A stretch of 64,000 bases of DNA, from positions 487,132 through 551,131 of the forward strand of contig MKTL01000006.1 in NCBI GenBank assembly GCA_001897605.1, read 5' to 3'. Below are positions 35,919 to 44,883 of the stretch, piece after piece. The DNA comes from Clostridiales bacterium 38-18. GTDB lineage: Bacteria > Bacillota > Clostridia > Peptostreptococcales > Acidaminobacteraceae. The notes beneath the pieces are model-generated. The model saw only the letters and a list, made by a program, of their open reading frames with translations. It was not told the origin of the DNA and searched no databases. The position numbers and the translations under genes are program-made. Numbering within the stretch: position 1 is the first letter of the stretch; the number at the start of each line of letters is the position of its first letter.

Positions 35919-35947
35919 TTGAACTTGACGTGCTCCTCTGATACAAT
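35919..35947 (+). promoter_or_regulatory. rpmB promoter and leader hairpin
   Basis: TTGAAC, 17 bases, TACAAT on the plus strand. The leader then contains CGAGT-CAATC-ACTCG (35963-35977), a five-pair hairpin ending two bases before the AAGGAGG ribosome site. Confidence 0.6.
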
Positions 35948-35992
35948 AAGTTTGTTATGTTGCGAGTCAATCACTCGAAGGAGGTGTAATAA

Positions 35993-36184
35993 ATGGGAAG
36001 ATCGTGTGAAATTTGTGGTAAAGGTAAAGTAGCTGGTAACAACGTCAGCCATGCTAATAACCATACTAGAAGAACTTGGTCGCCAAACTTAAGAAGCGTT
36101 AAAGCATCTGTAAACGGTGGCACTAAGAGAATTAAAGTTTGTAGCAGATGTTTACGTTCTGGTAAAGTAGAAAGAGCTGTATAA
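35993..36184 (+). CDS. rpmB: Large ribosomal subunit protein bL28
   Basis: L28 is a small, basic 50S protein. The 63-residue sequence begins [20 protein letters not shown] and includes the conserved [13 protein letters not shown]. It keeps paired cysteines at both ends (CEICG and [12 protein letters not shown]), the zinc-binding version. It is a single-gene unit on the plus strand, divergent from yloU as in Bacillus, with its own promoter and terminator. Confidence 0.98.
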   Translation: MGRSCEICGKGKVAGNNVSHANNHTRRTWSPNLRSVKASVNGGTKRIKVCSRCLRSGKVERAV

Positions 36185-36207
36185 TATAAAAATGATAGCT
36201 ACAAAGT

Positions 36208-36234
36208 AGGTCATGCATCTTGCATGGCCTTTTT
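36208..36234 (+). terminator. Terminator after rpmB
   Basis: AGGTCATGCA, loop TCT, TGCATGGCCT, then TTTTAATTTTTTT: a ten-pair stem with one G-T pair and a good U tract. Confidence 0.85.
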
Positions 36235-36260
36235 AATTTTTTTGTATAAGATATAAAAAG

Positions 36261-36317
36261 ATCCTACCTCACATTAGAATATGAGATAAAAATTCACATC
36301 TAGATAAAAGGTAGGAT
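36261..36317 (-). terminator. Terminator after thiN
   Basis: On the minus strand ATCCTACCT and AGGTAGGAT form a nine-pair outer stem followed by CTTTTTATAT. The 39-base loop has its own small stem (CATATT with AATGTG). It closes the rsmB-to-thiN operon, converging on rpmB. Confidence 0.7.
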
Positions 36318-36354
36318 ACATAGTGATTTGAATTAAGAATTTGATTAATAAGCG

Positions 36355-37005
36355 CTAAGCATCTCTGCTAAAAATTAAAAAACCGCTTCCTGATTGAATT
36401 GTTATTTTCCCACGATCTGAAATTAGTTCATTACTTACTCCCAAAGTACTTGCAAAAGGAATGGTGGCTTGACTTAATGGATACTTAAATCCTAATAAGC
36501 TAACCCCCTTTAGCTCTGTTAATGGTACGAGAGAAACATAGACGGATGCCCCTTGTGTGACATGAGATTCAAATGGTGCGGTAAAGCACTTAACACAGTT
36601 CCATTCGTCTATCAATGTCACCTCTTTTTTCTGACTCGCCATAAAGAAGACACTTAGCATATGATCCACACGTCCGCCGAAGGCTCCAAGTATGATTAGC
36701 CTTTCCAACATTAGCTCGTTTGCTAAAATAAAGGCAAGCTCGGCATCAGTTTCATCCTTTTCAGCTCTAAAAGTATGAACCTGAGCACTCTGCCAATAGC
36801 TCTGAAATTCTGACAGATTTCCTATTGAATCAAAATCACCCAATATATGCGTCGGTTCCAAGCCCAACGCCTTTAATAGATGACACCCACTATCCACACC
36901 GATAATTTCATCAAAGCCAGTCAGCCCAAATTGATCCTCCAGCTGTTGCTTTACTCTTTCAGGTATGGTAAATTTTCCACCTAGTGCAATTAAAGCGGTT
37001 TTCAT
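36355..37005 (-). CDS. thiN: Thiamine pyrophosphokinase
   Basis: ThiN makes the cofactor thiamine diphosphate from thiamine and ATP. The 216-residue protein has VDSGCHLLKALGLEPTHILGDFDSI near residue 38 (shown partly), FRAEKDETDAELAF near 78 and LGAFGGRVDHMLS near 105, the substrate-binding motifs of the family. It overlaps rpe by four bases and ends the operon, as in Bacillus (rsgA-rpe-thiN). Confidence 0.95.
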   Translation of the reverse strand: MKTALIALGGKFTIPERVKQQLEDQFGLTGFDEIIGVDSGCHLLKALGLEPTHILGDFDSIGNLSEFQSYWQSAQVHTFRAEKDETDAELAFILANELMLERLIILGAFGGRVDHMLSVFFMASQKKEVTLIDEWNCVKCFTAPFESHVTQGASVYVSLVPLTELKGVSLLGFKYPLSQATIPFASTLGVSNELISDRGKITIQSGSGFLIFSRDA

Positions 37006-37652
37006 AGCGCTGCTCTAAAAGCCTTGACAGTTTTGGAAATATCTTCTGTATTAAAAATTGCAGAACCTGCTACGATAACATCGGCGCCAGCATCAACGAT
37101 TTCCTTTACATTATTCAGGTTAACGCCACCATCCACTTCAATTTCACATTGTAGATTTCTTTCGGTGATCATTTGTTTTAAGCGTTTAATCTTATCAGTA
37201 GTTGATTGAATATAGGATTGTCCACCAAAGCCTGGATTAACGGACATTAACAGTACCATGTCTAGCTCTGGTAATATTTCATCAAGTACAGTCAATGGCG
37301 TCGCAGGATTTAAAGTTACTGCAGCCTTAACGCTGTACGATTTAATTAATTGAATCGTTCTGTGTAAATGCGTACAGGCTTCAACGTGGACATTAATCAA
37401 ATCTGCACCCGCTTTAACAAAGTCCTCAATATAACGATCTGGCGTTTCTATCATGAGATGGACGTCGACAAAAAGGCTGGTTTTTCCTTTTAAAGCGTTT
37501 AAAATTGGCGCCCCAAAGGAGATGTTCGGAACAAAGTGACCATCCATTACATCCACATGTAGGTATTCAACGCCTGCTTTTTCAACTTCCTTAACATGAT
37601 CTAGCAGCCTTGAAAAATCAGCTGATAAAATCGATGGGGCAATTTTTACCAT
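37002..37652 (-). CDS. rpe: Ribulose-phosphate 3-epimerase
   Basis: Rpe interconverts ribulose 5-phosphate and xylulose 5-phosphate. The 216-residue TIM barrel shows APSILSADFSRLLDHV at the start, the signatures YLHVDVMDGHFVPNISFG near residue 30 and VLLMSVNPGFGGQSYI near 133, and EVDGGVNLNN near 172. It overlaps rsgA by seven bases and thiN by four, so all three are translationally coupled. Confidence 0.97.
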   Translation of the reverse strand: MVKIAPSILSADFSRLLDHVKEVEKAGVEYLHVDVMDGHFVPNISFGAPILNALKGKTSLFVDVHLMIETPDRYIEDFVKAGADLINVHVEACTHLHRTIQLIKSYSVKAAVTLNPATPLTVLDEILPELDMVLLMSVNPGFGGQSYIQSTTDKIKRLKQMITERNLQCEIEVDGGVNLNNVKEIVDAGADVIVAGSAIFNTEDISKTVKAFRAAL

Positions 37653-38533
37653 TTGTTTGTTCTCCTTTTCTGTTCTGTAATCTCCTTGTAGATGTATAGA
37701 TAAGCATCGTATCGAACAGACTCAATTAGTTTATTTTCAATTGCTTCCTTAACCCCACATTCAGGTTCATTAATATGTGAGCAATTATCAAATCGACAGG
37801 ATTCTGCAGGTATCCTAAACTCTGGGAAATAATCTCCTAAAATTTCTGGCTCAACATCTGCCAAGGACAACGATGTAAAACCTGGCGTATCAACGATAAT
37901 GCCACCATTTTGGATCTCGAAAAGCTCTGAATGCCTTGTCGTATGCCTACCTCGTTTGATTTTCTCGCTTACTTCTCCCGTCTCGACAGCAAAATCCTCA
38001 ATTGCATTAAGTAGTGACGATTTGCCCACACCAGATGGCCCAGAAAAGACGCTTATCTTGTCTCGAAGTATTTCTAAAAGCGCATCGATTCCTAAACGTT
38101 TAATTGCACACGTATTAATCACACGATAGCCTGCGCGAGTGTATATTCTAGAAAATTGATCAAAATCATAATCTACGTCAAGATCAGATTTGTTAAAGCA
38201 CAATATGACATCAAGGCCAGCATGCTCAGCTAATACGATCATTTTATCCAATAACATGAGATTGGGATCAGGATTCTTAATCGAGAAAACAATAATCGCT
38301 TGATCGACATTTGAAACCGCTGGGCGAACCAAGCTGTTTTTTCGCGCCATTATCTCTTCGATTACACCCAGCTGCTTTTCCTCATCATAGATAGAAATGC
38401 CAACATGATCACCCACCATCGGTGTTACCTTTTCATTTTTAAATTTGCCCCTTGCCTTGCACTCGTAAAGAGCTCCGGCAGACTTTACATAGTAAAATCC
38501 ACCGATTCCCTTAAAAATAATACCCTGATGCAT
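37646..38533 (-). CDS. rsgA: Small-subunit assembly GTPase RsgA (CpgA/YloQ)
   Basis: RsgA is a circularly permuted GTPase that checks late 30S maturation. The 295-residue protein has an N-terminal OB domain, G4 LCFNKSDLDVD near residue 115, G1 FSGPSGVGKSSLLNAIE near 165, G3 DTPGFTSLSL near 213, and a C-terminal zinc module (CRFDNCSHINEPECGV: Cys, Cys, His, Cys). It follows prkC by ten bases. In Bacillus CpgA is a PrkC substrate, so the adjacency has functional sense. Confidence 0.96.
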   Translation of the reverse strand: MHQGIIFKGIGGFYYVKSAGALYECKARGKFKNEKVTPMVGDHVGISIYDEEKQLGVIEEIMARKNSLVRPAVSNVDQAIIVFSIKNPDPNLMLLDKMIVLAEHAGLDVILCFNKSDLDVDYDFDQFSRIYTRAGYRVINTCAIKRLGIDALLEILRDKISVFSGPSGVGKSSLLNAIEDFAVETGEVSEKIKRGRHTTRHSELFEIQNGGIIVDTPGFTSLSLADVEPEILGDYFPEFRIPAESCRFDNCSHINEPECGVKEAIENKLIESVRYDAYLYIYKEITEQKRRTNKW

Positions 38534-38543
38534 TGATTACTCC

Positions 38544-40529
38544 TTAAAATTGAATGTCCTGTTGTAATTGAAGAACATCGCCATAATATACCAGTAGCTT
38601 AGCAGAACCCGTACCCTTGACAGTGGTTTGAATTAAAAACTCAGGCCCCTCTGATTTCGCATGGACATTTTCATAAATTGTCGTTCTTTGATCACCCTGT
38701 AGCATTTCAATTTTGATGGTTTCAGTATCGTTGACAAATTTATCCGTTTCAATAATTACCTTTACATTTAATTCGCTTGAATAGCCTTCTGTGGTCTCTT
38801 CAGTTGCCTCAGTCGAGGTTTCACTACCTGAACTAACCACAATACTCACATAGGTTCCCAAATCAACCTCAGAACCAATTTTGCTATTTGTAATGACTTT
38901 ATCCTTCTCAATCGTCTCACTTGCCTGATAGGTGATCTCACCTAACTTCAGTCCTATTGAATTTAAGGTGCTTTCTGCTTCCCTAATTGATTTTGTCTCA
39001 AGTGAAGGGACTATGACAGAATTTGTTTCAGGTCCTTGACTAACAACGACGTCTACAACGGTTCCTTGGGGCATTTTAATGCCTGATTTTGGTGTTTGAC
39101 TCAAAATCATTCCTTCTGGAAGCTCATTGAACTCATATGTGACCTCGCCAAGAGTAAACCCATCATTCTCTATCATTACCTTTGCTTCTGTCAAAGTTTG
39201 TTGCTTAACATTTGGGATAATTGATTGGACACCACCACTGCTTATGACGAGCTTCACAGTGTATCCTGCTTTAACCTTCTCGCCTTCAACTACTGATTGT
39301 GAAATAACGTGATCTACCTCGATGTCATTGTGCACACGGTATTCTGTCGTATCGGTTTTTAATCCGAGCTCATTTAAGACAGACACAGCTTCGGCCACTG
39401 GCATATCAACAACATTCGGCACTTCAACTGAATCAATTTTAAAGATATCCTGAAACTTACCAATAGCGACTATACCAAAAATAATCATAGCCAACACTAG
39501 AGCAGCCAGAATTGCTAAGGTCGTATTGACCTTCTTTTCACTTAATCCAAATAATTTCTTTTTTGTAGGCTCACTGGTGACGTTCGAAGTTACCGGCGCA
39601 CGCTTTTTGGTCTGGTAGGCCATTAACTCTTCCTCCGTTATTTTAGGCAAAACTGCGGTTTCATGATTATCATAAGTTTGAAAAGGTACGATAAAGGACT
39701 TATCTCCTTTTAATATTTTCAAATCCTGAATCACTTCTTCGATATTCTGATATCTATCGTTTGGCATTTTTTCTGTCATTTTGTGAATAATTGATGCAAG
39801 TCCCTCAGAAATCTCTGAATTAATCATCAATGGACTTGGCATTTCATCCTTAATTTGCTTAAGTGCTATGGTTACAGGTGAGTCACCTTCAAAAGGTAAG
39901 GTTTTAGTTGCCAGCTCATACAGCAGGATGCCTAGTGAATAAATATCACTCCTAGCATCTACAAAGCCACCTCTAGCCTGTTCAGGAGAAGAGTAATGAA
40001 CTGAACCAATCACTTCCTTTGTGTTGACAATCGTTGCGGTTGTTGCTGCTCTTGCAATACCAAAGTCGGCAACCTTTACACTGCCCTGCTCGTTAATTAA
40101 AATATTTTGTGATTTAATATCTCTGTGTACGATTTCATTTTGATGCGCTTGAGATAGAGCCGAACTAATTTGAATTGCAATATTAATGATTGCATCCTCT
40201 TTCATAAAGCCCTGCATTTTATTCAAGTAATCCCTTAAGGTATTACCTGTAACCAATTCCATAACGATATAATGAACCTCACTACTATAACCGACATCGA
40301 ATACATTTACTATATTAGGATGCGACAAACTAGCAGCTGCCTGAGATTCCTTTTGAAACTTCTTAACAAATTCTTCATCTGCATTAAACTCTGGTTTAAG
40401 TATTTTTACAGCTACCAGTCTATTTAGGACATTGTCCCTCCCCTTATAGACGACTGCCATGCCGCCAACGCCTATAATTTCTAATAACTCGTATCTATTT
40501 CCTAAATTAATACCTAACAATTGCTTCAT
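38544..40529 (-). CDS. prkC: Serine/threonine protein kinase with PASTA domains (PrkC/Stk1)
   Basis: PrkC senses muropeptides or lipid II and phosphorylates cell-wall, division and translation proteins. The 661-residue protein has a kinase domain at residues ~12-275 (GVGGMAVVYKGRD, VAVKIL, HRDIKSQNILI, DFGIARA), a membrane helix near 331-355 (LAILAALVLAMIIFGIVAI), and three extracellular PASTA repeats at about 366-435, 436-503 and 504-572. A Thr/Glu-rich linker and a further ~80-residue beta-rich tail follow (VKVIIETDKFVNDTETIKIE), which is not a PASTA domain. It follows prpC by ten bases. Confidence 0.96.
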   Translation of the reverse strand: MKQLLGINLGNRYELLEIIGVGGMAVVYKGRDNVLNRLVAVKILKPEFNADEEFVKKFQKESQAAASLSHPNIVNVFDVGYSSEVHYIVMELVTGNTLRDYLNKMQGFMKEDAIINIAIQISSALSQAHQNEIVHRDIKSQNILINEQGSVKVADFGIARAATTATIVNTKEVIGSVHYSSPEQARGGFVDARSDIYSLGILLYELATKTLPFEGDSPVTIALKQIKDEMPSPLMINSEISEGLASIIHKMTEKMPNDRYQNIEEVIQDLKILKGDKSFIVPFQTYDNHETAVLPKITEEELMAYQTKKRAPVTSNVTSEPTKKKLFGLSEKKVNTTLAILAALVLAMIIFGIVAIGKFQDIFKIDSVEVPNVVDMPVAEAVSVLNELGLKTDTTEYRVHNDIEVDHVISQSVVEGEKVKAGYTVKLVISSGGVQSIIPNVKQQTLTEAKVMIENDGFTLGEVTYEFNELPEGMILSQTPKSGIKMPQGTVVDVVVSQGPETNSVIVPSLETKSIREAESTLNSIGLKLGEITYQASETIEKDKVITNSKIGSEVDLGTYVSIVVSSGSETSTEATEETTEGYSSELNVKVIIETDKFVNDTETIKIEMLQGDQRTTIYENVHAKSEGPEFLIQTTVKGTGSAKLLVYYGDVLQLQQDIQF

Positions 40530-40539
40530 TTAAGCCTCC

Positions 40540-41247
40540 TTATAGTTCGATGCAAATCACGGTTATGTTATCTTTTCCACCATTGTGATTTGCAAGATCT
40601 ACCATCGCTTGCGGAACTAAATAAAAATCTGTGTTCTGAATAAGTTCCAGAAGTTCTAGAGACGACACCATATTGGATAGGCCATCTGAACACAACACGA
40701 TATGGGTAAAATCATTTATTTTATATTGTCTAATAAAAATATCAAATTGTCGATCCACACCCAATGCACTGGTAATAATGTTTCTATCAGGGTGCTTTTC
40801 TGCCTCTTCGACACTTATACTACCAATTTTTACTAGCTCAGCCACTAAAGAATGGTCTTCAGACAATTGTATAATCTCGTTATCCCTAATGCCGTAGCAT
40901 CGACTATCACCAACATTAACCACCCAAAAAGAATCACCTTCAAAATGTGTAAGCACGGATGTCGTTCCCATCCCACGACATTCAGGATGCTCCTTAACAT
41001 AGCTTATGATTGCCTCATTTGCTTTCTCAAGAATGGCTTTGAACTTTTCTTCTACACCCAAGGCTGACTTTTCGTTAAACTTTTCTACAATGTTCTTAGC
41101 TGCGATTTCTGCTGCAACTTCACCAGCCTGATAACCGCCCATGCCATCCGTAATAACGTATAATGCAGATTCCTCACAAAGGATGAAATAATCCTCATTG
41201 TTCTCTCTCATTTTGCCAACATCTGTTAATGCAACTGCCTTCATCAT
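40540..41247 (-). CDS. prpC: PP2C-type protein phosphatase PrpC/Stp
   Basis: PrpC removes phosphates placed by PrkC. The 235-residue protein carries all PP2C metal-binding motifs: MRENNEDYF near residue 15, TDGMGGYQAGEVAAEIA near 34, GMGTTSVLTHF near 97, VNVGDSRCYG near 112, LCSDGLSNM near 190 and GGKDNITVICI at the end. Two ATG codons open the frame; the second (41244) has better spacing from AGAGG. It lies between rsmB and prkC in the standard order. Confidence 0.96.
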   Translation of the reverse strand: MMKAVALTDVGKMRENNEDYFILCEESALYVITDGMGGYQAGEVAAEIAAKNIVEKFNEKSALGVEEKFKAILEKANEAIISYVKEHPECRGMGTTSVLTHFEGDSFWVVNVGDSRCYGIRDNEIIQLSEDHSLVAELVKIGSISVEEAEKHPDRNIITSALGVDRQFDIFIRQYKINDFTHIVLCSDGLSNMVSSLELLELIQNTDFYLVPQAMVDLANHNGGKDNITVICIEL

Positions 41248-41268
41248 TTACCTCTCTCTTAGCTTGAG

Positions 41269-42573
41269 CTAAGACCTTCTAATTAATCTTGCTATGAAAA
41301 ATCCATCTGATCCATGTTGATTGGGAAAGAATGTTTCAGGTGTAAACTCTAATACAAACGAAGGATTACTTCGTAAAAAGGCATCAACAATATCCTCGTT
41401 CTCACCTTTGTTTAGCGTGCAGGTACTATAAATTAATTTACCACCTGGCTTTACATATTTTGATGAAACATCAAGTATTTTTGCCTGAATTACTTCTAAT
41501 TCCTTTAATCCCTCTGGTGTTTTGTTATATTTAATATCAGGTTTTCTTCTAATAATCCCAAGACCTGAACAAGGGGCATCTACAACAACGATATCTGCTT
41601 GATCAACTAGGGACTCATCTAAAATAGAAGCATCATAGCTTTCAATTCTACCATTTGATAATCCAAGTCGTGCGAAATTATCCCTGATCTTTTCGAGTTT
41701 ATCTTCTTGCAAGTCTCTCGATATCACACAGCCTGTATTTTTTAATTTTTGTGCAAAATGAGTAGACTTACCACCTGGTGCGGCGCATACATCAATAATC
41801 AAATTGCCATTATTTACATCAGTATGGCTAGCAACCGCCATTGAACTTAAATCCTGAATGATAAAATCACCGGCTTCATAACCATTCAATTGTTTTACAC
41901 TATTGCCATTCATACTCTTGATTATGATGCCTTCATCTAAATGCTCCGATGAGATCGCGATAACACCTTGATTCTCTAAATTTTTAATAACGGTCTCCCG
42001 ATCCGTTTTAAAAGTGTTAACTCTTAGTGATAGCTCTGGAATTTTGTGGTTTGCAACGAGCAACGCTTCTGTAAAGGAGATTCCATATTGATCAATCCAG
42101 AGTGAGATTAACCATTCCGGGTAAGAATAGGCAATGCTTAGATAGGTTACAATGTGCTTGTTTTTATTGGGCAGTTCGACCTGCTTATTCAATCTAATAA
42201 ACTGTCTTAGAATACCATTTACAAAGCCACCATATTTTGGAGAAATAGCTTTTGCCAGCTTAACCGCTTCGTTTACTGCCGCTGATTCTGGAATTTTATC
42301 CATGTCACTTAGTTGATAGAGACCCATTCTTAATATATTGATAACCGACTGATCGATTCTGCCAAATCTAAGAGAAGACAGCTTTCGAATATAATAATCC
42401 AATCTTATTTGATTTTCTAAAACGCCTAAAACAATTTGCGAAATAAATCTTCGATCAATTGATTCAATTTCATAGGAATCAAAGGTTCTATTTAAAACTA
42501 TATGAGAAAATTCTCTGTTTTCACTAATTTCATCTAATATTCTCAAAGCCAATTTTCTTGCATTTATTTTCAT
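41269..42573 (-). CDS. rsmB: 16S rRNA (cytosine967-C5)-methyltransferase RsmB
   Basis: RsmB makes m5C967 in 16S rRNA. The 434-residue protein has an N-terminal NusB-like RNA-binding domain (ALRILDEISENREFSHIVLN, then ISQIVLGVLENQIRLDYYI) and a C-terminal Rossmann methyltransferase with IIDVCAAPGGKSTHFAQKL near residue 248, the DAPCSGLGIIRRKPDIKY catalytic cysteine near 325, and LIYSTCTLNKGENEDIV near 372, holding the second cysteine. It is first in the rsmB-prpC-prkC-rsgA-rpe-thiN operon. Confidence 0.96.
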   Translation of the reverse strand: MKINARKLALRILDEISENREFSHIVLNRTFDSYEIESIDRRFISQIVLGVLENQIRLDYYIRKLSSLRFGRIDQSVINILRMGLYQLSDMDKIPESAAVNEAVKLAKAISPKYGGFVNGILRQFIRLNKQVELPNKNKHIVTYLSIAYSYPEWLISLWIDQYGISFTEALLVANHKIPELSLRVNTFKTDRETVIKNLENQGVIAISSEHLDEGIIIKSMNGNSVKQLNGYEAGDFIIQDLSSMAVASHTDVNNGNLIIDVCAAPGGKSTHFAQKLKNTGCVISRDLQEDKLEKIRDNFARLGLSNGRIESYDASILDESLVDQADIVVVDAPCSGLGIIRRKPDIKYNKTPEGLKELEVIQAKILDVSSKYVKPGGKLIYSTCTLNKGENEDIVDAFLRSNPSFVLEFTPETFFPNQHGSDGFFIARLIRRS

Positions 42574-42597
42574 TATATATCCTCACTTATCTGAACT

Positions 42598-42606
42598 ATT
42601 ATACCA
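42598..42606 (-). promoter_or_regulatory. Extended -10 promoter of rsmB
   Basis: TGG-TATAAT on the minus strand, 25 bases before the rsmB ATG. The -35 position holds only TTAAAT, so it would rely on the TG extension. Confidence 0.45.
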
Positions 42607-42668
42607 AAGATAATCAATTAATTTAAGTGTCTCAACTGATTTATCAAAATATTTTAATATCCAGACAA

Positions 42669-42716
42669 AAATCCCACCTTCTAAATGTACACAATAATAC
42701 AATAGTGGTGGGATTT
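42669..42716 (-). terminator. Terminator after the priA-def-fmt-peptidase genes
   Basis: AAATCCCACC and GGTGGGATTT make a ten-pair stem with a 28-base AT-rich loop. On the minus strand it is followed by TTGTC after a TTTTT run. It separates this operon from rsmB. Confidence 0.7.
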
Positions 42717-42753
42717 ACGTAACTAAAATTTCCTCATTCAAAAAAGCTTATAG

Positions 42754-43431
42754 CTAATCTCTGCCCCTATTAAGAAGCAGTAATCTAACCAATTGCCCTA
42801 TTGCCATTGCTGCTGCTGCAACATACGTCATCGCAGCTGCCCTGAGAACGCGTCTTGCATCGCCGTTTTCTTCGGTACTTAAAATACCATAGCTTTCCAT
42901 CAATTTAATAGCTCTAGAGCTCGCATCAAATTCAACGGGTAAAGTTAACAGCTGAAAAACTACAGAAAATGAAAAGAACAAAATGCCTATGTTTATTAGC
43001 TGTGGCATAGAAAAAATCATACCTGCGATAAACAAAGGCCAGAGTGCTTGCGAGCCCAACTGGGCTGCTGGTAAAATAGCAGTTCTCAATGACAAAGGTG
43101 CATAACCATTTGCATGCTGTAATGCATGACCGACTTCGTGGCACGCTACGCTTACAGACGCAATTGAAGGATTATCATAAACTGGCTCAGATAATCTAAC
43201 GGTTTTTGATCTTGGATCATAATGATCCGTTAAATATCCTGATACCTTTTCTATTTTAACATCATATAACCCATTGTTTCTTAAAATCAGGTCAGCAGCC
43301 TGAGCACCAGTTAAGCCTCTCATGTTTCTAACCTTATGGAACTTATTGAAGGTTGATCTTACGCCCATGCTGGCAAATGATGCTACGATAAATAATACTA
43401 ATATGAGTAAGTAACTTGATCCGAAATACAT
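42754..43431 (-). CDS. Membrane zinc metallopeptidase (YugP-like)
   Basis: A 225-residue protein with an N-terminal membrane helix (YLLILVLFIVASFASMGV), a zinc-binding HEVGH at residues ~97-101 within VACHEVGHALQHANGYAPL, and two or three further hydrophobic helices (ALWPLFIAGMIFSM and GILFFSFSVVFQLLTL). A downstream PVEFDASSRAIKLM supplies the probable third ligand (Glu). This is the family annotated as YugP or DUF zinc peptidase, of unknown substrate. It follows fmt by nine bases and is often found between fmt and rsmB in Clostridia. Confidence 0.88.
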   Translation of the reverse strand: MYFGSSYLLILVLFIVASFASMGVRSTFNKFHKVRNMRGLTGAQAADLILRNNGLYDVKIEKVSGYLTDHYDPRSKTVRLSEPVYDNPSIASVSVACHEVGHALQHANGYAPLSLRTAILPAAQLGSQALWPLFIAGMIFSMPQLINIGILFFSFSVVFQLLTLPVEFDASSRAIKLMESYGILSTEENGDARRVLRAAAMTYVAAAAMAIGQLVRLLLLNRGRD

Positions 43432-43440
43432 ATTAACCTC

Positions 43441-44373
43441 CTATTGACCTAAAATCATTCCTAAATTAACCTCATTACCGAGTAAAAATGATTGTGTGGT
43501 CATTCTTTTATTACTGCCTAATTGTAATTCAATTATACTTAAGACGCCCTCACCCGTTTTAATCCAAATGCTCCTTTTATCACTCTTGATAATTTCGCCA
43601 GCTGAGGCATCTTTAAAGTCGTTCTCGTCTATCACTTCTGCAGAAAATATCTTAAGTGTTTCTTCATTATATTTGGTGTGTGCAACTGGCCATGGATTAA
43701 AGCCTCTTATCTTCATTTCAATTTTGCTTGCACTCTCATTCCAGTCAATTTGCGCCAAGCTTTTATTTAACATCCTCGCATAGGTGCTGAGTGAATCATC
43801 CTGAACCTCTGGTACAATCTCATTTCTATCAATTTTATCTAGTGTTTCTATCAGAAGCTCTGCGCCTACTGCAGCAAGCTCAGTAGTCAATACACCTGCA
43901 TTTTTTCTTTCTATAGCAACCTCTCTTTTAAGAAGCATATCGCCAGTGTCAATACCCGCGGCCATCTGCATGGTTGTTACACCAGTTACAGCCTCACCTT
44001 CTACGATTGCCCAATTGATAGGTGCGGCACCTCTATATTTCGGTAATAAGGATGCGTGCACATTAATACAACCCAACCTAGGTATCTCTAAAATTTCTTG
44101 AGACAATAACTGCCCATAGGCTACGACAACCACCACATCTGGATTAAGCGCCTTTATGGTACTCGGCCATTCACCCAGTCTTATCTTTTCAGGTTGATAA
44201 ACCGGTAAGCTATACTTCAATGCACATTCCTTAACTGGTGGAAAAGACATTTTGTTGCCTCTACCCTTTGGTTTATCAGGCTGAGTGAAAACGCAAAGAA
44301 CTTCGTGATGCTTAACCAATTGTTCAAGTGTATCTACTGCAAAATCGGGTGTTCCCATAAATATTACTCTCAT
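43441..44373 (-). CDS. fmt: Methionyl-tRNA formyltransferase
   Basis: Fmt formylates initiator Met-tRNA. The 310-residue protein has FMGTPDFAVDTLEQLVKHH at the start, TQPDKPKGRGNK near residue 35, the catalytic Asn/His region NVHASLLPKYRGAAPINWAI near 108, and AGIDTGDMLLKREV near 142. The C-terminal OB domain begins near IRGFNPWPVAHT. It follows def by 16 bases; Def removes the formyl group that Fmt adds. Confidence 0.97.
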   Translation of the reverse strand: MRVIFMGTPDFAVDTLEQLVKHHEVLCVFTQPDKPKGRGNKMSFPPVKECALKYSLPVYQPEKIRLGEWPSTIKALNPDVVVVVAYGQLLSQEILEIPRLGCINVHASLLPKYRGAAPINWAIVEGEAVTGVTTMQMAAGIDTGDMLLKREVAIERKNAGVLTTELAAVGAELLIETLDKIDRNEIVPEVQDDSLSTYARMLNKSLAQIDWNESASKIEMKIRGFNPWPVAHTKYNEETLKIFSAEVIDENDFKDASAGEIIKSDKRSIWIKTGEGVLSIIELQLGSNKRMTTQSFLLGNEVNLGMILGQ

Positions 44374-44389
44374 TGGTAAAACGATCTCC

Positions 44390-44854
44390 TTATTCAGCTT
44401 TTTCTTCTACTACAATTTGCTTGTCTATATATAGAACGCCATCTAAGTGATCAATCTCATGACAAAGTACTCTTGCCAATAGCTCTTCACCAACGATTTC
44501 ATAGGATTCTCCATCTACATCTTCAAATTGGACTGTAACAGAAAGAGGTCTCTTAACAATTCCATGGCGTCCTGGAAGACTTAAACAACCCTCTTCTTCC
44601 ATCTGAATGCCACTTTGATCAACTATTCTTGGGTTGATTAAAGCCATTGGCCCTTCGTCATCATACAAATCAAAAACAATCACTCTTTTTAAAATGCCAA
44701 TCTGCGGTGCGGCTAAACCAACACCATCTGCATCATGCATTGTTTCTATCATGTCCTCAACTAATACTTCCAATTTTTCATCAAAAACCGTTACTTCTCT
44801 AGCTACCTTTCGAAGAACTGGATCATTATCTGTGCGAATCGTTCGAATTGCCAT
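44390..44854 (-). CDS. def: Peptide deformylase
   Basis: Def removes the N-formyl group from new proteins. The 154-residue protein has the three family motifs: GVGLAAPQIG near residue 44, EEGCLSLPG near 88 (metal-binding Cys), and the HEIDHLDGVLY zinc site near 133. AGGAGG precedes the ATG. It lies between priA and fmt in the common priA-def-fmt order. Confidence 0.98.
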   Translation of the reverse strand: MAIRTIRTDNDPVLRKVAREVTVFDEKLEVLVEDMIETMHDADGVGLAAPQIGILKRVIVFDLYDDEGPMALINPRIVDQSGIQMEEEGCLSLPGRHGIVKRPLSVTVQFEDVDGESYEIVGEELLARVLCHEIDHLDGVLYIDKQIVVEEKAE

Positions 44855-44883
44855 GTTTTCCTCCTGTTAACTTATCTATAACA

